From assembly GCF_009687885.1 (NCBI RefSeq), contig NZ_BLAF01000044.1:1-34193 (forward strand): a DNA stretch of 34,193 nt, given 5' to 3'. The position numbers were made by a program, and so were the translations under genes. Every line of letters starts with the position of its first letter. The first letter of the stretch is position 1. The notes under the pieces are model-generated. The model did not search any database. It saw only the letters and a program-made list of their open reading frames with translations, and had not been told where the DNA came from. The stretch comes from Acrocarpospora pleiomorpha (GTDB lineage Bacteria; Actinomycetota; Actinomycetes; Streptosporangiales; Streptosporangiaceae). This document shows, piece by piece, positions 1-6,721 of this stretch.

Positions 1-92
1 GAGGCAACCTAGCGAAGCCCCCCGACAATCCGGTCAAGAAGGTGGCCGGCCTGGTCGGCGCTTGCCTGGAAACCCGTGAAGCACCCAGGGCA
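1..92. other. Left window edge, no gene recognised
   Basis: These 92 bases precede the stop codon of the DUF2087 gene. One + strand frame stays open but its translation looks like no known family and continues as an antisense shadow of that gene. I see no hairpin or promoter. It may be the edge of a gene lying outside the window. Confidence 0.4.
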
Positions 93-374
93 TCAGGAGA
101 CGGTGCCGCCGGAACGCCAGTAGACGTTGTTCTCGCGGCTGAGGAAATCGCCGTCGATCAGGTAGCGGCGAAGCGCGGCGTAGTCGTCGTAGAACGCGCG
201 CAAGATCTCGTTGACCTCGGTCTCCGGGTAACGGACGCCCGGCTGGAAGGAGGCGGCGATCCGGTCGAGCACGGCGCGGCGGATGGACTGCTTGGCGGGC
301 ATGGTGATCAGTCGGCCGCGCACGAGGAAACGCTCGAGGACATCGTCGCTGATCTCGGATCCCTGGGTGGTCAT
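93..374 (-). CDS. DUF2087 domain protein
   Basis: A 93-residue protein made almost entirely of a DUF2087 domain. The family pattern is visible: basic KQSIRRAVLDRIA, then FQPGVRYPETEVNEILR, then DDYAALRRYLID and a C-terminal tail ending in YWRSGG. DUF2087 is often fused to ArsR-type winged helices and is suspected to bind nucleic acid, but its function is not established. Here it stands alone with no HTH. The ATG at 372-374 is preceded by no strong Shine-Dalgarno sequence. Its upstream neighbour is divergent, about 100 bp away. The family call is confident; the role is unknown. Confidence 0.8.
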   Translation of the reverse strand: MTTQGSEISDDVLERFLVRGRLITMPAKQSIRRAVLDRIAASFQPGVRYPETEVNEILRAFYDDYAALRRYLIDGDFLSRENNVYWRSGGTVS

Positions 375-426
375 TGGTTCACTTTAACGACGCGGGCGTA
401 CGGGCTCACCAGGATTTTTCGGGCGG

Positions 427-454
427 TTGACATTAGGTTGGGTGCCGTCACGAT
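427..454 (+). promoter_or_regulatory. Candidate sigma-70-type promoter for the AMIN-like/GerMN gene
   Basis: A perfect -35 hexamer TTGACA lies at 427-432, with a weak -10-like CACGAT at 449-454 (16-bp spacer), about 24 bp before the likely ATG at 478. TAGGTT at 434-439 could be an alternative -10 but has no good -35. The -10 match is poor, so this is tentative. Confidence 0.3.
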
Positions 455-477
455 GGGAGTTCGGACGATCGGACGGG

Positions 478-1365
478 ATGCACATGCTCTCCTTACGCGC
501 CTTTGTCGCCGGAGTCGTGGTAGGTGCCGTCGTCGGCGGCGGGCTGGCCATTCCCGCCAGCGCGCGGGCGGCGACGCCGATACTGGTCGCGATCCGGGCC
601 GCGCATCATCCGGGGCTGGATCGGCTGGTGTTCGAGTTCAAGGGGGCGCTTCCGGCCGAGCGCAGCGCGCGGTATGTGACGGGGCTCGTGGCCGACGGGT
701 CGGGGCTGCCGGTGCCGGTGGTCGGGAGCGCGCGGCTGCTGGTGCGGTTCGGCGGGGCGACGGGGCACGCTGACGACGGGAACCTCTCCTATGGTGCCGC
801 GCGGCGGACGTACGCGCTGCCGGGGATCATCCAGGTCGTCAACACGGGAGACTTCGAAGCCGTGTTGACGTTCGGGGTCGGGGTGGCCAAGAAGACGCCG
901 TTCCAGTTGTACACGTTGAAGAATCCGAGCCGGGTTGTCATCGAGCTCACCACGCCGTATCGGACCGTGAACGTGAAGAGCTATTTCCTGAACAGCGCGA
1001 ACTTCAATGTGGGGCGCAAGCCGTACACCAAGGGAGCGGTGCGGCCGGTGGTGGCGACGGGCGCGGCGACGGGGGCGTTGCAGCGGTTGTTCGCGGGGCC
1101 GACGCAGGGAGAGCGGGTGGGGTTGCATTTCGTGGACTCGAAGGCGACGGGGTTCAGCAAGGTGACCATCGAGAACAAGGTCGCGCGGGTCTATCTGACC
1201 GGTGGGTGCAGTAGCGGCGGGTCCACGTTCACCATCGCCGACGAGATCGTTCCCACGCTGAAGCAGTTCTCGTCGGTGCAGTGGGTGAAGATTTACGACC
1301 CGGTCGGGCGGACACAGCGGCCGACCGGATCGTCGGATTCCATTCCCGTCTGCCTCGAACCGTAG
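478..1365 (+). CDS. Secreted AMIN-like / GerMN domain protein
   Basis: A 295-residue exported protein. Residues 4-31 form a signal peptide: a hydrophobic run rich in Val and Gly, then an ASARA-type cleavage site. Residues about 35-165 match the AMIN-like domain of actinobacterial (lipo)proteins (IRAAHHPGLDRLVFEF, GDFEAVLTFGVGVAKKTPF, NPSRVVIEL). Residues about 199-290 match a GerMN domain (LFAGPTQGERVGLHF, VARVYLTGG, IVPTLKQFSSVQWVKIYDP). No lipobox Cys is present. Two Cys near the C-terminus (GGCSSGG and IPVCLEP) could form a disulfide. AMIN domains often bind peptidoglycan; GerMN domains occur in sporulation and germination proteins, so a cell-envelope role is inferred. ATG 478 was chosen because it puts the signal peptide at the N-terminus; an in-frame TTG at 427 is less likely. 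Confidence 0.72.
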   Translation: MHMLSLRAFVAGVVVGAVVGGGLAIPASARAATPILVAIRAAHHPGLDRLVFEFKGALPAERSARYVTGLVADGSGLPVPVVGSARLLVRFGGATGHADDGNLSYGAARRTYALPGIIQVVNTGDFEAVLTFGVGVAKKTPFQLYTLKNPSRVVIELTTPYRTVNVKSYFLNSANFNVGRKPYTKGAVRPVVATGAATGALQRLFAGPTQGERVGLHFVDSKATGFSKVTIENKVARVYLTGGCSSGGSTFTIADEIVPTLKQFSSVQWVKIYDPVGRTQRPTGSSDSIPVCLEP

Positions 1366-1413
1366 GAGAAATGGGTTATCGGGCTCTGGTGTTCTACCGG
1401 TGGGGAGGTCTTG

Positions 1414-2154
1414 ATGAGCTGTCCGCATGGGGAACGACCTGGGGATGTGCATCTGGTGCATGTCGTACGGCATGGGCAGAGCACGTCGAATGTCGCCTAC
1501 CTCGCGGTCGAGACCTCGGCGGCCTCTTCGGCGGTGATTCCCGACGATGACATGGCGATCGAGCTGACCGATCTGGGGTGGCGGCAGGCGGGTTCGGTCG
1601 GGAGATGGCTGGCGGGGCTTGAGCCGGGTGACACGCCGGACATGGTGTGGTGTTCGCCGTATCTGCGGGCCGAGCAGACCTGGCGGGGCATCGAGAGGGA
1701 GCTGATCTCGGCGGGGCGGGAGCGGCCGTGCCATCGGGTCGACGAGCGGCTTCGCGATCGGGATCGTGGGCGGTTGCGGCATCGGCATCCGCGCTGGGTG
1801 CGGGGGTGGTTTCCGGCCGAGACCCTGGCGGAGGAGCGGGATCCGCTGGGGTACCGGCCGCCGGACGGGGAGTCGTTCCGGGATGTGGCGGAGCGGTTGC
1901 GGGAGGTGGTCGCGGAGATCGAAGCCGATGGCCACCGGCGGGTGCTGATCGTGGCGCATGACGCGGTGGTGCTGTTCCTCCGGCAGATCCTGGAAGGGCT
2001 GAGCGACGAGGACGTCCTGGCCATCGCGGCGGAGGGGCTCGCGGACAACGGGTCGATCACCAGCTGGCAGGGAACGGAGGGTGGGTACCGGCTGCTGGCG
2101 TACAACGTTTCACATGGGGGTGATGGGTATGAGCAGGCCGCATCGCATTCGTGA
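1414..2154 (+). CDS. Histidine phosphatase family protein (phosphoglycerate mutase-like)
   Basis: A 246-residue member of histidine phosphatase clade 1. The catalytic motif is R19-H20-G21 in HVVRHGQSTSN, and the second catalytic histidine is probably H182 in LIVAHDAVV. The middle part has the usual LTDLGWRQA and SPYLRAEQTWRGI elements. These enzymes form a phospho-histidine intermediate and remove or move phosphate on small molecules or proteins; the substrate cannot be told here. The ATG at 1414 follows GGGGAGG at 1402-1408; a TTG one codon upstream is less likely. The 3' end overlaps the DUF6343 gene by 26 bp, suggesting translational coupling. Confidence 0.87.
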   Translation: MSCPHGERPGDVHLVHVVRHGQSTSNVAYLAVETSAASSAVIPDDDMAIELTDLGWRQAGSVGRWLAGLEPGDTPDMVWCSPYLRAEQTWRGIERELISAGRERPCHRVDERLRDRDRGRLRHRHPRWVRGWFPAETLAEERDPLGYRPPDGESFRDVAERLREVVAEIEADGHRRVLIVAHDAVVLFLRQILEGLSDEDVLAIAAEGLADNGSITSWQGTEGGYRLLAYNVSHGGDGYEQAASHS

Positions 2155-2395
2155 TCGGTTCTGGTGGGAGGTCTCGCCGACCATGGAGCGGCCGCGGACG
2201 CCGCTCAACCTGCGGATCGCGCTGGCGGTCTTCGGGCTGGTGGTGAGCGCCGGGCTCGGGGTGCTGTCGTGGCTGGCGGGCTGGTTCGTGGCCGCCGTGG
2301 CACTGTGGGCGATCGCGGTCATCGCCGTGGTCAACCTGATCGTGCTGACGCAGAAGCGCATCAAGCGCGGGGACGGGCACTCGCTGTTCGGCTGA
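2129..2395 (+). CDS. DUF6343-like small membrane protein
   Basis: An 88-residue protein with a basic N-terminus, a PRTPLNLRIALAVFGLV segment and two adjacent hydrophobic helices (roughly residues 29-50 and 53-75), ending in a basic QKRIKRG tail. This matches the small DUF6343 family of actinobacteria, in which a TARSALRLRL-like segment precedes two membrane helices. No function is known. The start ATG 2129 is preceded by GGGGG at 2116-2120 with 8-nt spacing; in-frame ATGs at 2114 and 2123 are alternatives. It overlaps the histidine phosphatase gene, so the two are probably co-transcribed. Confidence 0.65.
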   Translation: MSRPHRIRDRFWWEVSPTMERPRTPLNLRIALAVFGLVVSAGLGVLSWLAGWFVAAVALWAIAVIAVVNLIVLTQKRIKRGDGHSLFG

Positions 2396-2419
2396 TCCAC
2401 TGGTGTGCTGGTATGCCCC

Positions 2420-2448
2420 TTGACATCCGTTTCGGGCGGCTTCACGCT
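2420..2448 (+). promoter_or_regulatory. Candidate promoter of the Rieske oxygenase gene
   Basis: A perfect -35 TTGACA (2420-2425) and a weak -10-like CACGCT (2443-2448) are separated by 17 bp. The first of two operator-like repeats begins at 2449, directly behind the -10. The dimethylglycine gene promoter at 30570-30598 has the same layout: TTGACA, 17 bp, GACGCT, operator pair. The -10 itself is poor, but the shared layout adds weight. Confidence 0.45.
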
Positions 2449-2465
2449 GTTGCGCATAGCGCATG
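2449..2465 (+). promoter_or_regulatory. Operator-like element 1, Rieske promoter
   Basis: GTTGCGCATAGCGCATG. It has the left arm GTTGC and a degenerate right arm GCATG around a 7-bp centre. Its first ten bases, GTTGCGCATA, recur exactly at 30619. It starts 19 bp before element 2, the same spacing as at two promoters in the betaine locus. It would sit about at the transcription start, a position suited to repression. Confidence 0.5.
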
Positions 2466-2467
2466 AT

Positions 2468-2484
2468 GTTCCGTTTCGCGAAAC
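2468..2484 (+). promoter_or_regulatory. Operator-like element 2, Rieske promoter
   Basis: GTTCCGTTTCGCGAAAC. The arms GTTCC and GAAAC flank 7 bp. The inner GTTTCGCGAAAC is a perfect 12-bp palindrome. It lies just upstream of the ribosome binding site AGGGG (2485-2489). It is proposed as the second half of a tandem IclR operator. Confidence 0.55.
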
Positions 2485-2496
2485 AGGGGTGTAGCG

Positions 2497-3597
2497 GTGA
2501 GTAGCGTGATTCCCACACTTCCCGGTCGCTACTACACCGATCCGGACATCTTCGCGGCGGAGCAGCGGGGGATCTTCGAGGCGATGTGGTTCTGCGCGGC
2601 GCGATCCTCTGATGTGGGGGTGCTTGGGGCGTTCCGGACCGTGCAGGTGGGGAACGAGAGCATCCTGATCACGCGGAGTCGGGGTGGGGTTCGCGCTTTT
2701 TATAACGTGTGCCGCCATCGTGGGGCGACGTTGTGTGTCGAAGAGTACGGGGCGGTGAAGAGGGCGTTCTCGTGTGCGTACCACGCCTGGAGTTACGATC
2801 TTGATGGGAAGCTGATCGCGGCGCCGAACATGTCGGCCATGCCCGACTTGGATCGGGTCGAGTATGGCCTGGCTAAGGTGCACGTGCGGGAATGGCTCGG
2901 GTATGTCTGGGTCTGCCTGGCGGACGAGCCGCCGCCGTTCGAGGACACCGTGCTCGGCGCGGTCACCGAGCGGCTCGGCGCCCTGGAGCTGATCGACAAC
3001 TACTCCCCCGACGCGCTGGAACTCGGCCGCAGAATCGTCTACGACGTGAAGGCCAACTGGAAGCTGATCGTCGAGAACTTCATGGAGTGCTATCACTGCG
3101 CGACCATCCATCCTGAACTCGTCGAAGTGCTCCCCGAATTCGCGGACGGTTACGCGGCGCAGTATTACGTCGGGCATGGCGCGCTTTTCGGGGAGAATAT
3201 CGAGGGGTTCACCGTGGACGGCTCCCCCGGTCTCGACCGGATCCCCTCTCTCGCCGAAGACCAGGACCGCCGTTACTACGCGGTCACCATCAAGCCGCAG
3301 GTCTTCATCAACCTCGTGCCCGACCATGTCATCCTGCATCGCATGTATCCGCTGGCCGCCGACCGGACCATCGTCGAATGCGACTGGCTCTACACGGCCG
3401 ACGTCGTCACCAGCGGCAAGAACCTCGACAAGTCCGTCGAACTCTTCCACCGCGTCAACGAACAGGATTTCGCGGCCTGCGAGCGCTGCCAGCCCCGGAT
3501 GTCGTCCCGCCTGTACGCCAAAGGCGGCGTCCTGGTCCCCAGCGAGCACCACATCGGCGCTTTCCATGACTGGGTCATCGAAAAACTCGGCCTGTGA
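2497..3597 (+). CDS. gbcA: Rieske non-haem iron oxygenase, probable glycine betaine monooxygenase
   Basis: A 366-residue aromatic-ring-hydroxylating dioxygenase alpha-type protein. The Rieske [2Fe-2S] ligands are C72, H74, C93 and H96 (CRHRG and CAYHAW). The mononuclear iron site is H200 and H205 in ECYHCATIHPEL, with D324 (NEQDF) as the likely acidic ligand. Length and motifs (YNVCRHRGA, ENFMECYHC) fit the quaternary-amine branch that includes GbcA/BmoA and stachydrine or carnitine oxygenases. GbcA demethylates glycine betaine to dimethylglycine with a separate reductase, which is absent here. The GTG start follows AGGGG at 7-nt spacing. The promoter carries the same tandem operator as the betaine locus 22 kb away, which supports betaine as substrate. 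The gene symbol is an inference. Confidence 0.75.
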   Translation: MSSVIPTLPGRYYTDPDIFAAEQRGIFEAMWFCAARSSDVGVLGAFRTVQVGNESILITRSRGGVRAFYNVCRHRGATLCVEEYGAVKRAFSCAYHAWSYDLDGKLIAAPNMSAMPDLDRVEYGLAKVHVREWLGYVWVCLADEPPPFEDTVLGAVTERLGALELIDNYSPDALELGRRIVYDVKANWKLIVENFMECYHCATIHPELVEVLPEFADGYAAQYYVGHGALFGENIEGFTVDGSPGLDRIPSLAEDQDRRYYAVTIKPQVFINLVPDHVILHRMYPLAADRTIVECDWLYTADVVTSGKNLDKSVELFHRVNEQDFAACERCQPRMSSRLYAKGGVLVPSEHHIGAFHDWVIEKLGL

Positions 3598-3598
3598 T

Positions 3599-4474
3599 TC
3601 AGCGAATGAGCAGGTCGATCACCCCCGTGGTGCCCTCGTCGCCGTGACCGTCGGCGAGGCGGCGCTCCATCAGGGTCGTGAACGGGGTCAGTAGCTCGGC
3701 GCTGACACCCTGCTCGTCGGCCGTGCGCAGCAGCGTCGTGTTGCCCTCCGTCATCATGGCGAGGTTGGAGACCACGCCCTTGGTGTAGTCGCCGCTCTCC
3801 AGGTGGTCGGCGGTGCCGTACGCGTAGGGGGCCATGGCGGTGAGCCAGTTGACGAGCAAGGGAGCGAAGTTCGCGGGCGCGATGTCCTCCTTGCGGATCA
3901 GTGCGAAGGCGTGCGAGACCCCGGCGAACATTCCGGTCATCGCGCTCAGCAGCGCCACGTCGTGGAGGGCGGCGAAGCCGGGATCCTCTCCGACGTAGCT
4001 GGTGCCGGCCGGTATGGCCAACGCGCTGCGGTGGGCGTCGAAGAGGGCGCGGGATCCGCTGTAGAAGACATAGCCGCCGGATTCCGGCGCGCCGATCATC
4101 GGCGGGACCGCCATGATCCCACCGTCCAGGAAGCGGGCACCGCGCTTCTCGGCCCATTCGGCGCGGACTCGGGCCTGGGCGGGGGTGCTGGTGGTGAGGT
4201 TGACCAGGTCCTTGTCCGTAAGATCGGCGTCGGCCATGGCCGCGCCGACCGATGCGTCGTCGAGCAGGCAGACCACCACGAGATCGCTCGCGGCCACCGC
4301 CTCGGCGGCCGTTTCGGCGACTGTCGCGCCCGCTGCGGCGAGCGGTTCGGCCCGGCTGGGCGTACGGTTCCAAACGGTCAGCGGATGCCCGGCGGCGAGC
4401 CACGCGCGGGCGAGCGCGGTCCCCATGGCGCCGAGGCCGAGGAGTGTGAGCTTCTCAAAGGTGTTGTCAGTCAT
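3599..4474 (-). CDS. NAD(P)-dependent oxidoreductase, imine reductase-like
   Basis: A 291-residue protein with an N-terminal Rossmann fold (LGLGAMGTALARAWLAAGHPLTVWNR, GxGxxG at about residues 12-17) and a C-terminal helical domain. The block LDGGIMAVPPMIG and the overall size are typical of imine reductases/reductive aminases within the 6-phosphogluconate and beta-hydroxyacid dehydrogenase superfamily. These enzymes reduce cyclic imines with NADPH; the natural substrate is unknown. It is convergent with the Rieske gene, one base apart, and divergent from an HxlR regulator with a palindrome between them, so HxlR control is likely. The start was set at ATG 4474; longer in-frame extension would run into the regulator gene. 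Confidence 0.8.
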   Translation of the reverse strand: MTDNTFEKLTLLGLGAMGTALARAWLAAGHPLTVWNRTPSRAEPLAAAGATVAETAAEAVAASDLVVVCLLDDASVGAAMADADLTDKDLVNLTTSTPAQARVRAEWAEKRGARFLDGGIMAVPPMIGAPESGGYVFYSGSRALFDAHRSALAIPAGTSYVGEDPGFAALHDVALLSAMTGMFAGVSHAFALIRKEDIAPANFAPLLVNWLTAMAPYAYGTADHLESGDYTKGVVSNLAMMTEGNTTLLRTADEQGVSAELLTPFTTLMERRLADGHGDEGTTGVIDLLIR

Positions 4475-4512
4475 GCCGAATAGACTTGCCGCAGGCCCCG
4501 GAATGATCAAGT

Positions 4513-4530
4513 ACGCACTTTGGAGTGGGT
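4513..4530. promoter_or_regulatory. Probable HxlR operator
   Basis: An imperfect palindrome in the divergent intergenic region: ACGCACT (4513-4519), TTGG, AGTGGGT (4524-4530), six of seven arm positions pairing. Flanking GT and GG extend it weakly. HxlR-family regulators commonly bind GTAC- and CACT-rich palindromes between themselves and a divergent oxidoreductase gene. Confidence 0.5.
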
Positions 4531-4570
4531 GGTTACCCCGGGGTGAGTGTGCAGGCAGGGGGGATGGGGC

Positions 4571-4906
4571 ATGGCGACCGTGCGCAGGCCGGGGGCGTAT
4601 GTCTGCGGTATCGACGCGGCGATGGATGTGATCGGCGGCAAGTGGAAGGTGCTGATCCTCTGGGAACTCAACGAACGGGCGTGCCGCTTCGGCGAGCTGC
4701 GCCGGCTGTTGCCGGGGGTGACCGAGAAGGTGCTCGCCTCCCATCTGCGCGAGTTGGAAGCGGACGGCATCGTGCATCGCGAGGTGTACGACGAGGTGCC
4801 AGCCCGCGTCGAGTACTCGCTGACGTCGCTTGGCGTCTCGCTTAACGGGGCGCTGGCGCCGCTTGGCGCATGGGGGCGGGAGCACGTGCTCGGCATCGTG
4901 CACTAG
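4571..4906 (+). CDS. HxlR family transcriptional regulator
   Basis: A 111-residue winged-helix protein. Family signatures are clear: CGIDAAMDVIGGKWKVLILWEL, FGELRRLLPGVTEKVLASHLRELEADGIVHREVY, and VPARVEYSLTSLG. An early Cys (CGID) is conserved in many HxlR members and sometimes senses redox or electrophile stress. It is divergent from the imine reductase-like gene, its likely target, with a palindrome at 4513-4530. ATG 4571 follows a G-rich stretch (AGGGGGGATGGGG). An in-frame upstream ATG at 4547 would add eight residues not typical of the family. Confidence 0.87.
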   Translation: MATVRRPGAYVCGIDAAMDVIGGKWKVLILWELNERACRFGELRRLLPGVTEKVLASHLRELEADGIVHREVYDEVPARVEYSLTSLGVSLNGALAPLGAWGREHVLGIVH

Positions 4907-4941
4907 GTGTCTGGGGACGTCGTTCTGTCGTAGGGCTTGGC

Positions 4942-4947
4942 TAGGGT
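4942..4947 (+). promoter_or_regulatory. Possible -10 of a leaderless sigma-factor transcript
   Basis: TAGGGT (TAnnnT) lies six bases before the GTG start at 4954. In actinobacteria this spacing is typical of leaderless mRNAs that start at the initiation codon. No good -35 is visible, and AGGGTGAGGG could instead act as a ribosome binding site. Confidence 0.3.
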
Positions 4948-4953
4948 GAGGGC

Positions 4954-5910
4954 GTGGATGGGGTTGTGGCGGCCGACCAGGCTGAGGCGGCGTTGCTCGC
5001 CGACGCGCGGCGTGGTGATGGTGAGGCGTTCCGGAATCTGGTGGCGCCGCACCTGCAGGGGCTGCACGTGCACTGTTATCGCATGCTGGGCTCCTATCAC
5101 GACGCCGAAGAGGTGCTGCAGGAGGTGTTGCTGCGGGCCTGGCGGGCGCTGGATACCTTCGAGGGGCGTGCGCCGCTGCGGCACTGGCTGATCCGGATCA
5201 CGACGACGACCTGCCTGAAGGCCATCGAGCGCAAGGGGCGGCAGCCGGTTATCGCGGGTGAGATCGGGTTTCTGGAGCCCTATCCGGATCGGCTGCTCGA
5301 TGAGGTGACCGGGGGTGACCCGGCGATGGTCGCCGAGACGCGGGAGAGTGTGGCCTTGGCGTTCGTCGTGGCGTTGCAGCGGCTTCCGGCCACGCAGCGG
5401 GCCACGCTGGTCTTGCGGGAGGTGCTGGGCTGGAGTGCGGCGGAAGTGGCCGACCTGCTGGGATGTAGTGTGCCTGCGGTCAACAGCTCCCTGCAGCGGG
5501 CCCGCGGCACGCTCGGCACGAGCAATGGGACGCCGCGGTCGCTGGATCGGCGGGACGAGCAGGTGCTCGGGCGGTTCGTTCAGGCGTGGCAACGGTCTGA
5601 CATCGCGGCGCTGGCGGCTCTGTTGCATGAGGACGCGGTTCTGAGGATGCCGCCGGAGGATGTCGTGATCCGGGGCCGGGAGCAGGTCGCGGGGTTCTTC
5701 GCCACCATTCCGGCCGATGGAGTGGTGACGGTCACCCAGGCGAACGGTCATCTGGCGCTGGCGGCCTACCTGCCTGGGGAGGATGGCGGGCCCTGTCCGG
5801 CGTACGGGCTGGTGGTCTTCACGTTCGCGGCGGACGGGATCGATTCGATCACGGGATTCCCCGACCCGACGCTGTTGCAGTTCTTCGGCCTGCCTGTGGT
5901 TCACGCCTGA
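4954..5910 (+). CDS. ECF sigma factor with C-terminal SnoaL-like domain
   Basis: A 318-residue sigma-70 factor of the SigG/SigX5 type (TIGR02960-like). Sigma region 2 spans about residues 15-90 (FRNLVAPHLQGLHVHCYRMLGSYHDAEEVLQEVLLRAW), region 4 about 130-190 (LPATQRATLVLREVLGWSAAEVADLLGCSVPAVNSSLQRAR). After a linker, residues about 200-318 form a SnoaL/NTF2-like fold (FVQAWQRSDIAALAALLHEDAVLRMPP, RGREQVAGFFA). In related ECF groups this tail regulates activity in place of an anti-sigma factor, and no anti-sigma gene is adjacent. The GTG start gives the expected N-terminus. A strong hairpin ends the gene. Confidence 0.87.
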   Translation: MDGVVAADQAEAALLADARRGDGEAFRNLVAPHLQGLHVHCYRMLGSYHDAEEVLQEVLLRAWRALDTFEGRAPLRHWLIRITTTTCLKAIERKGRQPVIAGEIGFLEPYPDRLLDEVTGGDPAMVAETRESVALAFVVALQRLPATQRATLVLREVLGWSAAEVADLLGCSVPAVNSSLQRARGTLGTSNGTPRSLDRRDEQVLGRFVQAWQRSDIAALAALLHEDAVLRMPPEDVVIRGREQVAGFFATIPADGVVTVTQANGHLALAAYLPGEDGGPCPAYGLVVFTFAADGIDSITGFPDPTLLQFFGLPVVHA

Positions 5911-5914
5911 ACTG

Positions 5915-5941
5915 AGGGCCGGACCCATGGGATCCGGCCCT
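5915..5941. terminator. Bidirectional terminator hairpin
   Basis: A perfect 9-bp stem AGGGCCGGA (5915-5923) and TCCGGCCCT (5933-5941) around a 9-nt loop. It sits between the convergent ECF sigma factor and DinB-type genes. No long T run follows, which is usual for actinobacterial terminators. Confidence 0.7.
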
Positions 5942-5949
5942 GATCGAGG

Positions 5950-6537
5950 TCAGGCGCGTCGTCCCAGGTGGGCCAGCAGGGCGGTGAGGGGTGGGTCCGC
6001 CGGGCCGGTGGGCAGCGCGGGTCCGAACTGACCGTTGGTACGGCGTTCCGCGCTGATGGTCTGGTAGCTGAAGGCGGCCACCGCGTCGAGCACCGCGTCC
6101 TCGGGCTTGAAGGACGTTCCGGTGCCGTACGCGATGTCCCAGCCGTGGACGAGCGATTCGAGCAGGCAGACGTTGGCCAGCACCGCCCCGGGGACGGGAT
6201 CGGCTGGGAACGGGAACGCGCGCTCCAGCGCGCCGGGCGCGGCGAAGGCCGCCAGGCAGCGCTCGGCCACCGCCGCGAACGCCTTCGCGGGTTCTGCGCC
6301 CAGGTGGTCGGTGTCGGCCATCCGCTGGGGGTCGGCTTCCTCGGGCGTGGCCGAGCCTCCGCTCGCGATCCGCGCCACCAGGGCGAGCCCGCCGACCAGA
6401 TGGTTGCCCACCTGGCGAACCGTCCAGCCGGCGCAGGGACTGGCCTTGGCCCAGCCGTCGGCCTGGACTGACGCCAGCAGCGCCGTGGTGGTGTCGAAGT
6501 CGCGTTCCAGCAGGCCGATGATCGGGTCGGGGTTCAT
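5950..6537 (-). CDS. TIGR03086-type DinB/mycothiol-dependent family protein
   Basis: A 195-residue protein of the maleylpyruvate isomerase N-terminal / TIGR03086 family. Signatures are SPCAGWTVRQVGNHLVGG near residue 35-52 and LLESLVHGWDIAYGTG near 130; their histidines and Asp are the usual DinB-fold metal ligands. Members are thought to be mycothiol-dependent metalloenzymes, with mostly unknown substrates. The ATG at 6535-6537 is preceded by GGAGGATTCA, a strong ribosome binding site that decides the start. Its 3' end faces the sigma-factor gene across a terminator hairpin. Confidence 0.82.
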   Translation of the reverse strand: MNPDPIIGLLERDFDTTTALLASVQADGWAKASPCAGWTVRQVGNHLVGGLALVARIASGGSATPEEADPQRMADTDHLGAEPAKAFAAVAERCLAAFAAPGALERAFPFPADPVPGAVLANVCLLESLVHGWDIAYGTGTSFKPEDAVLDAVAAFSYQTISAERRTNGQFGPALPTGPADPPLTALLAHLGRRA

Positions 6538-6554
6538 TGAATCCTCCAGGTCCA

Positions 6555-6572
6555 GGGCCGCCGGTGCGGCCC
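6555..6572. promoter_or_regulatory. GC hairpin upstream of the DinB-type gene
   Basis: A perfect 7-bp stem GGGCCGC (6555-6561) and GCGGCCC (6566-6572) with a CGGT tetraloop. It lies 18-35 bp upstream of the minus-strand start codon at 6537. It could be a 5' UTR structure or the end of a lost + strand transcript. Confidence 0.3.
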
Positions 6573-6721
6573 CTCTCACCCAGACAGATCCCGGCTCTCC
6601 CGCGAACTCATCGCTCCCCGGCAAGGTATTCCGGCCAAGAACGCGGACGCGGCGTTGGCCCTGCGGCCAGGGTCGCCTGTGGAGGATGTTGCCATGCGCC
6701 CGCGGCATGTACAGATAGAAG

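Noticed and set aside
42..773. Long + strand frame across the DUF2087 gene
   Set aside because: It is antisense to a conserved domain, has Arg/Gly-rich low-complexity translation, and overlaps the AMIN-like gene in another frame.
493..1959. Long minus-strand frame rich in His, Pro and Arg
   Set aside because: Composition is typical of antisense translation in GC-rich DNA; the + strand frames hold two clear families.
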